Source of the DNA: Aquitalea sp. LB_tupeE
GTDB taxonomy: Bacteria > Pseudomonadota > Gammaproteobacteria > Burkholderiales > Chromobacteriaceae
DNA length: 64,000 nt
Assembly (NCBI RefSeq): GCF_013391415.1
Contig: NZ_JACAXB010000010.1
Span: forward strand, 144,865 to 208,864
Reading direction: 5' to 3'
The notes beneath the pieces were generated by a model that saw only the letters and a list, made by a program, of their open reading frames with translations, searched no databases and was not told the origin of the DNA. The position numbers and the translations under genes were made by a program. Shown one piece after another: positions 38,339-47,492 of the stretch (the stretch's first letter is position 1; every line of letters starts with the position of its first letter).

Positions 38339-38675
38339 GCAAACCGGGGCAGTTTCATCGCGCTGTTGTACACAGGAAACCCCCGCCCACCGGCCCTGTC
38401 CGGCATGCCGGCGGGTAGCCGGTGCAAGGTGTCAAGGGCCTGCCCTGTCTGAGCGATTTGACCTTAGCCAATCGCGCGTTCAGGCGCACCCTGGCCCGGG
38501 CTGGGCCTGTCGGGCAGCCGCAGGCCATGCTTGCGGGGCTGGTCTTGAGGTAAAGGAGGGCTTGACCAGGCAAGCCCTCCTTCCCGTTTACCGCGCGGCA
38601 GCGGCATCGTAATCATCCTCCGCATGCGCGGACTCTGACTCAAAATTTATTCACAGACCCAACGCCAAGCCGGAT
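38339..38675. other. GC-rich structured intergenic region between porin and lysA
   Basis: 337 nt between convergent genes with several palindromes: CCGGCATGCCGG at 38400-38411, a GGCCCGGGCTGGGCC-like block near 38492, and a perfect 12-bp stem at 38553-38582 (AAGGAGGGCTTG with its complement). A short minus-strand frame (38355-38573) has the composition of a shadow. It may be terminators for both genes or an intergenic repeat; its copy number cannot be seen here. Confidence 0.5.
38553..38582. terminator. Perfect 12-bp hairpin between porin and lysA
   Basis: Arms 38553-38564 and 38571-38582 with a 6-nt loop. The stem ends in only two T on either strand, so it is a plausible but weak bidirectional terminator. 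Confidence 0.5.
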
Positions 38676-39911
38676 TTACACCGTCTCCAGCGCCAGCAGT
38701 TCGGCCATGGTTTGGCGGCGACGGATCAGCCTGGCTTCATCGCCATCCAGCAACACCTCTGGCAACAGCGGGCGGCTGTTGTAATTGGAGGACATGGTAG
38801 CGCCATACGCACCGGCATCATGGAACACCAGCCAGTCGCCTACCGTGGCTGGCGGCAAGTCGCGGCTCTCCACCACGCCGCCTTCCTGCTGGGTAAATAC
38901 ATCACCCGATTCGCACAGCGGACCAGCCACCACGGTCGGCACCGCGCCGGCCTTTTCGCTGCCATTGCGCTCCAGCACCGAAATGGCGTGGTAACTGCCG
39001 TACAAGGACGGGCGCATCAAGTCGTTGAAGCCGGCATCCACCAGCACAAAATGGCGGCTGCCCATGTCCTTCACCGCCCGCACCTCGGCCACCAGCGCGC
39101 CGGACTCGGCCACCAGGAAGCGACCCGGTTCGATCTCCAGACGCACCGCGTGGCCCAGCAGCTGTTCCACTTCCTTGCGCGCGCTGTCCCACAGCTGGAA
39201 GTAGTGTTCGGTATCAATGCGGCTGTCACCGTCGCGGTAAGGAATGGACAGGCCGCCGCCAGCGGAGATGGCCTCAATATCCTGTCCCAGGCTGCGCACC
39301 AGCTCCACCATGGCACCGCACACCTGTTGCAGATGGCCATAATCCACCCCGGAGCCAATATGCATGTGGATGCCCACCAGTTTCAGACCGGTTGCGTCAA
39401 TCACTTGCAGTGCCTGCGGCAGGTCCGCATGCCAGATGCCATGCTTGCTGTTTTCACCGCCGGTATTGGTCTTGTGGCTATGGCCATGACCGAAACCGGG
39501 GTTGATGCGCAACCATACCCGATGACCGGGGGAGCGTTCGCCCAGTTGGCGCAGCATGTCGATGCTGCCTGCATTTACCACGATGCGCTCGGCCACCACC
39601 TTGTCCAGTGTGGCGCGATCCAGCACGTCAGCAGTAAACACCACCTCGGAAGGTTCGGCCGTGCTCAGATCGTAACCGGCGACGCGCGCTCTTTCGATTT
39701 CCCCCAGCGACACGGCATCCACCATCACGCCCTGCTCGCGCATCAGACGCAGGATATGGGTATTGGAGTTGGCCTTTTGCGCATAACGAATGACATCAAA
39801 CTGCTTGAGCTGGGCAATGCGCTCGCGAATGAGCCGGGCATCATAAACCCATAGCGGAGCGGAAAACTGTTCGGCCAGCGCGGCCAGGCGTGAGGGGGCA
39901 AAGGTTTTCAT
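38676..39911 (-). CDS. lysA: Diaminopimelate decarboxylase
   Basis: 411 residues of the fold III PLP decarboxylases. The PLP lysine is in RYAQKANSNTHILRL, the phosphate-binding segment is SAGGGLSIPY, and the catalytic Cys region is GPLCESGDVF. GDWLVFHDAGAYGATMSSNY lies near the C-terminus. It makes lysine from meso-diaminopimelate. The divergent neighbour is lysR across 117 nt, the same layout as lysA-lysR in E. coli. Confidence 0.95.
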   Translation of the reverse strand: MKTFAPSRLAALAEQFSAPLWVYDARLIRERIAQLKQFDVIRYAQKANSNTHILRLMREQGVMVDAVSLGEIERARVAGYDLSTAEPSEVVFTADVLDRATLDKVVAERIVVNAGSIDMLRQLGERSPGHRVWLRINPGFGHGHSHKTNTGGENSKHGIWHADLPQALQVIDATGLKLVGIHMHIGSGVDYGHLQQVCGAMVELVRSLGQDIEAISAGGGLSIPYRDGDSRIDTEHYFQLWDSARKEVEQLLGHAVRLEIEPGRFLVAESGALVAEVRAVKDMGSRHFVLVDAGFNDLMRPSLYGSYHAISVLERNGSEKAGAVPTVVAGPLCESGDVFTQQEGGVVESRDLPPATVGDWLVFHDAGAYGATMSSNYNSRPLLPEVLLDGDEARLIRRRQTMAELLALETV

Positions 39912-40028
39912 GGCAATCCATTCATGGTTTTCCAGCAGTGTGAGGCTTGCATGGACAAAAATAAAATATCAATTCATCGCCATGTCTTTCATTTATGATA
40001 TGAGTCTTCTCTGTCACTACCAGATGCC

Positions 40029-40931
40029 ATGTCCTTCAACCTGCGCCATGTGGAAATTTTCCACGCCATCATGACCAGCGGCAGCGTGACCGAAGCGGCC
40101 ACCTTGCTGCATACCTCCCAGCCCACCATCAGCCGGGAACTGGCCCGGCTGGAGCAACTCAGCGGCCTAGTGCTGTTCGAGCGGGTGCGCGGGCGCTTGC
40201 GCCCTACCCTGCAAGCCTTGCAGCTGTTTGAAGAGGTGCAGCGTTCCTATCTGGGCCTGGAGCGGATAGTCAGCACCGCGCAGGCTTTGCGCCATTTCGA
40301 TACCGGTCAGCTGTCCATTGCCTGTCTGCCCATGTTTTCCCAGGCGGTACTACCCACGGTGTGCCAGCGCTTTCTGGCGCGCTATCCCAAGGTAAAGCTG
40401 AATATCACGCCGCAGGAATCTCCCTTGCTGGAAGAATGGCTGGCCGCCCAGCGCCATGATCTGGGCCTGAGCGAAAGCCATATCCAGCCACCGGGCACCA
40501 GCCAGCAGCAGCTGTTCTGCGGTGATGAAGTGGCGGTACTGCCCGACACCCATCCGCTATGCAGCAAGTCCGTGCTGGAACTGAGCGATTTTGCCGGGCA
40601 GCCTTTTATCAGCCTGTCTGCCAACGATATCTATCGCCAGCAACTGGATATGCTGTTTGCCAATGCCGGGGTCACGCGGCAACTGGTGCTGGAAACCAAC
40701 AGCGCAGCCTCGGTGTGCTGCATGGTGCGCCAGGGCATAGGCATGGCGGTGGTCAATCCGCTGACCGCGCAGGAATATGCCGGCCAGGGTGTTTGTATTC
40801 GCCCATTGGCGGTTTCGCTACCGTTCCGGGTTAATCTGATTCGCCCGCTGCATCGCCCTGCCTCGGCACTGGTGGAACATTTTGCCGACGAATTGTGTGC
40901 GGCTATGGCGGTCCGTCAACCATCATCCTGA
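40029..40931 (+). CDS. lysR: LysR, regulator of lysA
   Basis: 300 residues very close to E. coli LysR over the whole length. Examples are NLRHVEIFHAIMTSGSVTEA, LLHTSQPTISRELARLEQLS, LFERVRGRLRPTLQ, ITPQESPLLEEWLAAQRHDL and SLPFRVNLIRPLHRPASALV. E. coli LysR activates lysA when diaminopimelate is present and represses itself. The divergent gene pair supports the same role here. The 117-nt spacer should contain the LysR site. Confidence 0.94.
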   Translation: MSFNLRHVEIFHAIMTSGSVTEAATLLHTSQPTISRELARLEQLSGLVLFERVRGRLRPTLQALQLFEEVQRSYLGLERIVSTAQALRHFDTGQLSIACLPMFSQAVLPTVCQRFLARYPKVKLNITPQESPLLEEWLAAQRHDLGLSESHIQPPGTSQQQLFCGDEVAVLPDTHPLCSKSVLELSDFAGQPFISLSANDIYRQQLDMLFANAGVTRQLVLETNSAASVCCMVRQGIGMAVVNPLTAQEYAGQGVCIRPLAVSLPFRVNLIRPLHRPASALVEHFADELCAAMAVRQPSS

Positions 40932-41124
40932 TGATTTAAAAGTACTTAAAAACACAGACATCAATAATGCTTTGCAAAAAAATGATTATGGCATTAGCCT
41001 TTTTCAGCTATACCGCTATCAGGACAGTATATTACTGAGCTGAAACCGGGCGTCACGCCAAAGCAGAACCATGCCATGCCAAAACTGGCGGATTGGCTGA
41101 CGCTGTCATTTTCCAGAGAAAACC

Positions 41125-42714
41125 ATGCGTAACAACCAGCCTGTCACCCAGCACGAGCTGTTTTTGCATCCCAAACGGCCCATCGTCACCAAGACTGATA
41201 TCAAGGGGCTGATTACCTATGCCAACCGTGCCTTCATCGACATCAGCGGTTTTACCGAGGAAGAGCTGATCGGCCAGCCGCACAACGTCGTGCGGCATCC
41301 GGATATGCCCGCCGAGGCGTTCGAGGATTTGTGGCGTACGGTGGAAGCAGGCCACCCCTGGCGCGGCCTGGTGAAGAACCGCAGCAAGCAGGGTGACTTT
41401 TACTGGGTGGATGCCTATGTGACGCCGATCCGGGAAAACGGCCACACAGTGGGCTACATGTCGGTACGCAGCGCACCGGACAAGCAGCAATGCCAGCAGG
41501 CCGACCAGTTGTACGCCGAGATTCGCGCCAGGCGCAGCGCCTTCCCGGTCACCCGACATCACAGCGGGATCTCCATGCAGCGCCTGCTGTTGCTGGCCAT
41601 GCTGCCACCGGTACTGGCGCTGCTGGCCCAATTCATCCTGCCGGACAGCATCGTCCACGACATTCTCAATGCTGGCAGCATCATCTGGCTGATTGCGACT
41701 GGACTGGTCATTTACCAGAGCATTGCCACACCATTGGCGCAAGCCAAGCAAGGACTGGGCAGGCTGGCCGAAGGCAACTTCAAGGAGCCGATTACACAAT
41801 CTGGCTGCCAGGACATGCGCCAGATGATGGAAATGCTGGAAACCATGCGCATCAATACCCGTGCGGTGCTGGCCGATGTGGTGTCCGGCGCGCATGACAT
41901 CAGCCAGGCGGCAACCGCTACGCATACCGAAGCCTCCCATCTGGAAAAACGCGGCGAACACGCACTGGAAGGCATCACCCGTGTTGCCGCCGCACTGGAA
42001 CAGCTATCCGTATCGGTGAATGAAATCTCCCTCACCACTCAGGCCGGCAAAGGCCATGCCAGTGCCGCCACCCAGCTGGCGGATCAGGGTGAAGACAAAA
42101 TGCGGGAAACCAGCCAGGCCACCCGGCAGGTGATGGGTGAGTTCGAACATACCCGCGATGCCATTCTGGTACTGGAAAAGTCGGCAGAAGAAATCGGCTC
42201 GGTCACCTCGGTCATCAAGGAAATTGCCAACCAGACCAACCTGCTGGCACTGAACGCCGCCATCGAAGCGGCCCGCGCCGGCGAACAAGGCCGCGGCTTT
42301 GCCGTGGTGGCCGATGAAGTACGCAAGCTGGCAGAGCGCACTGCCGGCAATACCCTGGAAATCGAGCAGTCCATCAATGTGTTGCACGAACGCACCCGCC
42401 AGGTATTGCAAAACGTCCAGCAGGCCCTGAACAAAGTGGAAGGGGTGGAAAGTGCCATCAGTATCGCCAGCGAAAGCCTGGAAGCCATCCGCGAGGCCAA
42501 TCAGGGCGTGTCGGCCTCTGCGGCCAATGTAGCCGAGATGTTGCAGCAGCAATCCTCGGCCTCCACCGAAGTGGCACAGAACATGGAAACCATGAGTGTG
42601 CTGACCGAGCAGAACAGTCACAGTATTGCCACCACCCGCGAGGTCGCCCAGCAACTGCACACCACCGCGCACGATCTGAAGCGACTGGTCAGCCACTTCG
42701 AACGTCATCTCTGA
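41125..42714 (+). CDS. Aer-like PAS methyl-accepting chemotaxis receptor
   Basis: 529 residues. An N-terminal Aer-type PAS domain ([40 protein letters not shown]) is followed by two membrane segments with almost no periplasmic part (about 153-200), a HAMP-like linker and the MCP signalling domain. The hairpin tip is [38 protein letters not shown]. Aer binds FAD in the PAS domain and senses redox or oxygen; the tryptophan of the FAD pocket (PWRGLVKNR) is present. Transcribed alone, with a hairpin terminator after it. Confidence 0.92.
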   Translation: MRNNQPVTQHELFLHPKRPIVTKTDIKGLITYANRAFIDISGFTEEELIGQPHNVVRHPDMPAEAFEDLWRTVEAGHPWRGLVKNRSKQGDFYWVDAYVTPIRENGHTVGYMSVRSAPDKQQCQQADQLYAEIRARRSAFPVTRHHSGISMQRLLLLAMLPPVLALLAQFILPDSIVHDILNAGSIIWLIATGLVIYQSIATPLAQAKQGLGRLAEGNFKEPITQSGCQDMRQMMEMLETMRINTRAVLADVVSGAHDISQAATATHTEASHLEKRGEHALEGITRVAAALEQLSVSVNEISLTTQAGKGHASAATQLADQGEDKMRETSQATRQVMGEFEHTRDAILVLEKSAEEIGSVTSVIKEIANQTNLLALNAAIEAARAGEQGRGFAVVADEVRKLAERTAGNTLEIEQSINVLHERTRQVLQNVQQALNKVEGVESAISIASESLEAIREANQGVSASAANVAEMLQQQSSASTEVAQNMETMSVLTEQNSHSIATTREVAQQLHTTAHDLKRLVSHFERHL

Positions 42715-42794
42715 GCCGGAAGGCATCACCGCGAACCCTGGCGCTTTTGCTACAATAGCTCCTGCCCCGTCAACTGGGGCATCACTAATCTGAA

Positions 42795-42826
42795 CAAGGC
42801 GGCCCTGGGCCGCCTTGCTGTGTTTT
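42795..42826 (+). terminator. Terminator-like hairpin after the Aer-like gene
   Basis: An 11-bp stem (arms 42795-42805 and 42807-42817 about a minimal loop) followed by CTGTGTTTT. A second short stem (GCCCC/GGGGC) precedes it at 42764-42780. Confidence 0.6.
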
Positions 42827-42880
42827 ACGGCCAGCCAGACCGCCAGCCGGGCAACTTTCGACCTCAGGATTGGATTTCGC

Positions 42881-44740
42881 TTGAAACTGCGTACCGTGCT
42901 ACGAATTGCGCTGTTATTGGTGTTGATGGACATTGCTGCCGTCAGTGCCTTTCGCGCCAGCGTGGACGGCTCGCTGGAAGAACTGCGTGCGGCCAACACC
43001 CAGCGGCTGGAGCTTTACGCCAACAGTCTGGAAAGTGAAATCGGGCACTACGCCCGCCTGCCCAGCCTGCTGGGCCTTTCCCCTTATGTAGACCGTTTGC
43101 TGCACGCGCCGGACGATGTCCAACGGCAACAGGCTGCCAATGATTATCTGGAACGCCTGAGCCAGCGCACCGGGGCCAGCGCCATTTACATCATGGATGA
43201 CAAGGGCGTGGTCAAGGCCACCAGCAATTGGCGCCAGCCAGACAGTTACCTGGGTGAAAACGATTCCTTTCGCGCCTACTTCACCGATGCCATGAACGGC
43301 CAGCCCGGCCGCTTTTTTGGCGTTGGCACCACCCGTAGCGAAGCCGGTTACTATCTGTCCGAACCACTGAGCAACCGCGGTCGCATCATCGGAGTGGCGG
43401 TGGTGAAGGTAAACATGGAGTACCTGGAAAAACTGTGGCGGGAAAACAAGACTACCGTCATGGTATCGGACCAGAACGGCGTGGTGATTCTGGCCACAGA
43501 ACCCGGCTGGAAATTCAACACCCTCAAGCCCTTCAGCAAGGCCCTGCAGGACGCATTTGACCGCAATTTGCAATACAACCGCAAACGCCTGCCACCGCTG
43601 GGGCTGGAAGAGCGGCGCAGCCTGGGCGATGGCAGCCACATCTATAGGCTGGAACAGGCAGGACGCAAGCCACTGAGCCGTCTGGCCTACCCGCGCGACA
43701 TGCTGGGCCAGTCGCTGCAGCTGCCCTTGTCCAACTGGCGGCTGACCGTGTTGTCCAGCCTGGACCCGGTCTACCAGCTGGCCTACAACCGCGCCGCGCT
43801 GGCCGCAGTGCTGACCTTGCTCAGCCTGACCGGTATTTTGTGGCTGAACGAACGCCGTCGCCGCCTGCGCGACAAGCTGGCCGCCCGCGAAGCACTGCAG
43901 CAAGCCTACCGCGAACTGGAACGCAAGGTGGAAGAACGCACCGCCGACCTGTCGCTGACCAATCAGCGGCTACAAGAAGAAGTCAGCGAGCGGATTCGCA
44001 CCGAACAGCATTTGCGCCAGACGCAGGACAATCTGGTACAGGCCGGCAAACTGGCAGTACTGGGCCAGCTGGCCACCGGGGTGGCCCACGAACTGAACCA
44101 GCCACTGGCAGCGCTACGCACTTTGTCGGGTAATGCCATCAAGTTTCTGGAGCGCGCACAAACCGACACGGTGCGTACCAATTTGCAAACCATCTGCCAG
44201 TTGGTGGACAAGATGGGCGAAATCACCAGCGCGCTCAAAAGCTACTCGCGCAAATCCACCAACAGCCTGGGTACGGTGGACATCAGCATGGCCATCGACA
44301 GCGCCTTGTTATTGCTGCGCAACCGGCTGGAGGGAAGCGGCATCCGGATATTGCGCCCCCATGCCCCGGAACCATGGCAAGCACGCTGCGACCCCAACCG
44401 CTTTGAGCAGGTGCTGGTGAATCTGCTGGCCAATGCACTGGACGAACTGCAACAGCGCCCGGAAGGGCAGATTGAAATCAGCGGCCATCGCACCACCACG
44501 CAGCTGGTGCTGCAAATCCGTGATAATGGCCCCGGCCTGCACGAGTCGGTGCGTGCCCAGCTGTTCGAACCCTTTGTCACCACCAAACCCGCCGGTATCG
44601 GCCTGGGCCTGGGGCTGACGCTGAGCGCCGGCATCATTGCCGAGGCCGGCGGCAGCCTGAGCGCCGACAATCACCCGCAGGGCGGTGCCGTGTTCACCAT
44701 CACCCTGCCGCTTGCCACAAAGGAAAACCGTCATGTTTGA
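42881..44740 (+). CDS. aauS: Sensor histidine kinase of the AauS/DctB type
   Basis: About 619 residues. Two membrane helices (RIALLLVLMDIAAVSAF near 10-30 and AALAAVLTLLSLTGILWLNE near 310) enclose a large periplasmic double-Cache/PAS sensor. A coiled coil follows, then the kinase: H-box LATGVAHELNQPLAALRTLS, N-box VNLLANALDEL, G-boxes DNGPG and GLGLGLTLSAGI. The fold is that of DctB (C4-dicarboxylates), but the AauR-type sites at the symporter point to acidic amino acids. The TTG at 42881 is the best start by homology; its ribosome site is weak. It overlaps the regulator by 8 nt. Confidence 0.85.
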   Translation: MKLRTVLRIALLLVLMDIAAVSAFRASVDGSLEELRAANTQRLELYANSLESEIGHYARLPSLLGLSPYVDRLLHAPDDVQRQQAANDYLERLSQRTGASAIYIMDDKGVVKATSNWRQPDSYLGENDSFRAYFTDAMNGQPGRFFGVGTTRSEAGYYLSEPLSNRGRIIGVAVVKVNMEYLEKLWRENKTTVMVSDQNGVVILATEPGWKFNTLKPFSKALQDAFDRNLQYNRKRLPPLGLEERRSLGDGSHIYRLEQAGRKPLSRLAYPRDMLGQSLQLPLSNWRLTVLSSLDPVYQLAYNRAALAAVLTLLSLTGILWLNERRRRLRDKLAAREALQQAYRELERKVEERTADLSLTNQRLQEEVSERIRTEQHLRQTQDNLVQAGKLAVLGQLATGVAHELNQPLAALRTLSGNAIKFLERAQTDTVRTNLQTICQLVDKMGEITSALKSYSRKSTNSLGTVDISMAIDSALLLLRNRLEGSGIRILRPHAPEPWQARCDPNRFEQVLVNLLANALDELQQRPEGQIEISGHRTTTQLVLQIRDNGPGLHESVRAQLFEPFVTTKPAGIGLGLGLTLSAGIIAEAGGSLSADNHPQGGAVFTITLPLATKENRHV

Positions 44741-46064
44741 TGGGATGAAAGTGTTGATCGTCGAAGATGACCCGGACGTGCGACTGGGCTGCGAGCAAGC
44801 GCTGATGCTGGAAGGCCTGGACGCGCGCGGCGTGGCCAGCGCCGAACAGGCCCTGGCGCTAGTCACCCCCGGCTTTCCCGGCGTCGTGGTCAGCGACATC
44901 CACCTGCAAGGACAGGATGGCATGGCGCTGATGCGCAACTTGCTGGCTCGTGATGCCAGCCTGCCGGTGATTCTGATCACCGGCCATGGCGATGTCAGCC
45001 TGGCGGTACAGGCAATGAAAGATGGCGCTTACGACTTCATCGAAAAGCCCTTCTCCCCCGAACGCCTGCACGATGTGGTGTGTCGCGCCATGGAGCAGCG
45101 CCGCCTGAGCCTGGAAGTGGAAACCCTGCGTCGTCAATTGCAGGACAAGCAAAGCCTGGAGTCGCGCCTGATCGGCCGCTCGCCGGCCATGGAAAAAGTA
45201 CGTCGCATGATTGCCGACCTGGCCGACACCTCGGCCAATGTGTTGATTCTGGGCGAAACCGGCACCGGCAAGGAGCTGGTGGCACGCTGTCTGCATGAAG
45301 TCAGCCGTCGGCAAAAACATAATTTTGTGGCGGTCAACTGCGGTGGCCTGGCCGAGAACCTGTTCGAGAGCGAGATTTTCGGCCACGAGGCCCATGCCTT
45401 TACCGGCGCGGCCAAACGCCGCATCGGCCGTATCGAATATGCCCACAACGGCACGCTGTTTCTCGATGAAATCGAGAGCATGCCGCTGCCGCTGCAAATC
45501 AAGATGCTGCGCGTGCTGCAAGAACGCACGCTGGAAAGGCTGGGTTCCAACACCCCCATTCCGGTGGACTGTCGCGTGATATCCGCCACCAAGGCCGACC
45601 TGAAAGCCATGGGCAATAACGGCAGCTTCCGCAGCGACCTTTACTACCGGCTCAACGTAGTCACGCTGCAACTACCGCCGCTGCGCGAACGCCGCGAGGA
45701 TATTCCGCTGCTGTTCGAGTATTTCCTGCTGCAATCGGCCAGCCGCTTCGACCGCCCCACGCCGCAACTGGAAGCGCATGAGCAAGCCGAACTGCTGGCC
45801 TACGACTGGCCCGGCAATGTGCGCGAATTGCGCAATGTGGCCGAACGCTATGTGTTGGGCATTCGCACGCCATTGTCCGAATCCGGTGAGCCAAGCCAGA
45901 GCCTGCCGCTGGCCGAAACGGTGGAAGCCTTCGAGCGCGCACTGATTGCCGAAGAATTCCGTCGCCACGGTTATAGCCTGAGCCGCACCAGCGAAGCGCT
46001 GAAAGTGGCCAAAACCACCTTGTTCGACAAACTGAAAAAATACGGTCTGAACCAGGCGGGTTGA
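44733..46064 (+). CDS. aauR: Sigma-54 response regulator of the AauR/DctD type
   Basis: 443 residues. The receiver domain has an acidic pocket EDD (11-13) and phospho-acceptor Asp55 (VVSDIHLQG). The AAA+ domain has Walker A GETGTGKE (174-181), GTLFLDEIESMP and YDWPGNVRELRNVAERYVLG. A Fis-type helix-turn-helix ends it (SRTSEALKVAKTTLFDKLKK). The sigma-54 loop reads HAFTGA (221-226). AAAGGA precedes the ATG at 44733. I infer that it acts at the sites at 48904 and 48936 to drive the symporter and asparaginase genes that converge on it. Confidence 0.87.
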   Translation: MFDGMKVLIVEDDPDVRLGCEQALMLEGLDARGVASAEQALALVTPGFPGVVVSDIHLQGQDGMALMRNLLARDASLPVILITGHGDVSLAVQAMKDGAYDFIEKPFSPERLHDVVCRAMEQRRLSLEVETLRRQLQDKQSLESRLIGRSPAMEKVRRMIADLADTSANVLILGETGTGKELVARCLHEVSRRQKHNFVAVNCGGLAENLFESEIFGHEAHAFTGAAKRRIGRIEYAHNGTLFLDEIESMPLPLQIKMLRVLQERTLERLGSNTPIPVDCRVISATKADLKAMGNNGSFRSDLYYRLNVVTLQLPPLRERREDIPLLFEYFLLQSASRFDRPTPQLEAHEQAELLAYDWPGNVRELRNVAERYVLGIRTPLSESGEPSQSLPLAETVEAFERALIAEEFRRHGYSLSRTSEALKVAKTTLFDKLKKYGLNQAG

Positions 46065-46115
46065 TGGCCGGGCTGACGGCTAACCCGCAGTCCCGGCCCA
46101 AGCCTGAAGCGGGCA

Positions 46116-46142
46116 TAAAAAAAGCGGCCACCAGGGCCGCTT
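46116..46142 (-). terminator. Intrinsic terminator after the asparaginase gene
   Basis: Read on the minus strand: AAGCGGCC and GGCCGCTT arms around a 5-nt loop, followed by a run of T (complement of the seven A at 46117-46123). It also lies downstream of the convergent response regulator. Confidence 0.8.
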
Positions 46143-46250
46143 GCCAAAGGCTGTGTGATCAGTCGCTACACCGTGCTGTCGCTGCGGGGGGTCCCACCCC
46201 AAAGGGTGTCGCAGTCGACAGACAGGCCGGTGCCGCGCCTGTCAGCCAGC

Positions 46251-47327
46251 TCAATAGGTGTAGAACATGCGTTGCAGTTCTTTGGTGTCGTGGGTCTTGG
46301 TCAGACCCAGCATCAGCAGAATGCGGGCTTTTTGCGCATTCAGCGTGTCGCTGACGACCAGATCTTCCTGATCGTCGTTGGCTTCACCATTACGCGCCAC
46401 GATACCGCTGCCCACGCGCGAGCTACGCACTACGATCACACCCTTTTTACGGGCGTCACGGATGGCAGGCATCATCTGGGCGGCAATACTGCCATCGCCC
46501 ACACCGGCTTGCACGATGCCCTGGGCACCGGCAGCAATGTCGGCGTCCATGGCCACGCGGTCCATGTTGGCGTAACCGTAAACGATGTCGACGCGCGGCA
46601 GGCTGTTCAGCTTGGAGATGTCAAATTCGGTATCTGCAGTGTTCTTGCGGGTGGACATGCGGTAGAAGTGCGGCTTGTTGTCCTGCATGTAACCCAGATA
46701 ACCCAGTTCCGGCGTCTTGAAGGTGTCGGTAGTGGAAGTGTTGGTCTTGGTGACTTCGCGGGCGGCGTTGATCTGGTCGTTCAGCGCAACCAGCACACCC
46801 TTGCCAACCGCATCCTTGCTACCCGCCAGAATCACGGCGTTATACAGGTTGATCGGGCCGTCAGCACTGATGGCGGTGGACGGGCGCATGGAACCCACCA
46901 CAACTACCGGCTTCTTGCTCTTCACCACCAGATCCAGGAAGTAAGCGGTTTCTTCGATGGTGTCGGTACCGTGGGTAATCACCACGCCGTCCACATCCTT
47001 CTGGGCCAGCAGTTCGTTCACCCGCTTGGCCAGCTTCAACCACACTTCATTGGTCATGCTTTCGCTGGCAATCTGGGCAACCTGTTCGCCACGTACGTCG
47101 GCCACCTTGGACAGCTCGGGCACGGCGGCAATCATCTTGTCCACGCCCAGCTTGGCTGCGGTGTAACCAATGGTGGTGGTGCTGGTGGCACCGGTACCGG
47201 CAATGGTGCCGCCGGTGGCCAGAATCACCACATGCGGCTTGGCCGCATCAGCCGCCTGGGCGGACTGACCACACAATGCAGCCATGACAGCTGCGCTGGA
47301 CAACAACATTTTGAAGGTTTTTTTCAT
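46251..47327 (-). CDS. ansB: Periplasmic L-asparaginase / glutaminase-asparaginase (type II)
   Basis: 358 residues with a signal peptide (MKKTFKMLLSSAAVMAALCG then QSAQA). Active-site motif 1 is LATGGTIAGTG (Thr41), motif 2 is VVITHGTDTIEETAYFLDL, and the Lys segment is ALNDQINAAREVTKTNT. It hydrolyses asparagine (and perhaps glutamine) in the periplasm, releasing aspartate or glutamate. The start at 47327 has AAAGGAAG 5 nt upstream. It lies 165 nt downstream of the acidic amino acid symporter on the same strand and is probably expressed with it. Confidence 0.92.
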   Translation of the reverse strand: MKKTFKMLLSSAAVMAALCGQSAQAADAAKPHVVILATGGTIAGTGATSTTTIGYTAAKLGVDKMIAAVPELSKVADVRGEQVAQIASESMTNEVWLKLAKRVNELLAQKDVDGVVITHGTDTIEETAYFLDLVVKSKKPVVVVGSMRPSTAISADGPINLYNAVILAGSKDAVGKGVLVALNDQINAAREVTKTNTSTTDTFKTPELGYLGYMQDNKPHFYRMSTRKNTADTEFDISKLNSLPRVDIVYGYANMDRVAMDADIAAGAQGIVQAGVGDGSIAAQMMPAIRDARKKGVIVVRSSRVGSGIVARNGEANDDQEDLVVSDTLNAQKARILLMLGLTKTHDTKELQRMFYTY

Positions 47328-47492
47328 GTCTCTTCCTTTGTAGAAAGACAAGTGGGAGATGACGTTGCCGGGGAGCAACTCACTGCAGCGATCCCCCCGT
47401 CACCAGCTTGTCCGCCTGTATCGGCAGCTTTGGCTGGGCGGGGAGTCTCGCCTGATTTTTTATTTGTTTATGCGTGGCAGGGACGCCGAGGC

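Noticed and set aside
38355..38573. A 72-codon minus-strand frame between porin and lysA
   Set aside because: No ribosome site, low-complexity Arg/Pro/Gly composition and overlap with strong palindromes.
47328..47492. A possible separate sigma-54 promoter in front of the asparaginase gene
   Set aside because: A GC-N10-CC spacing exists near 47377, but the TGGCAC part is absent, so the match is no better than chance.
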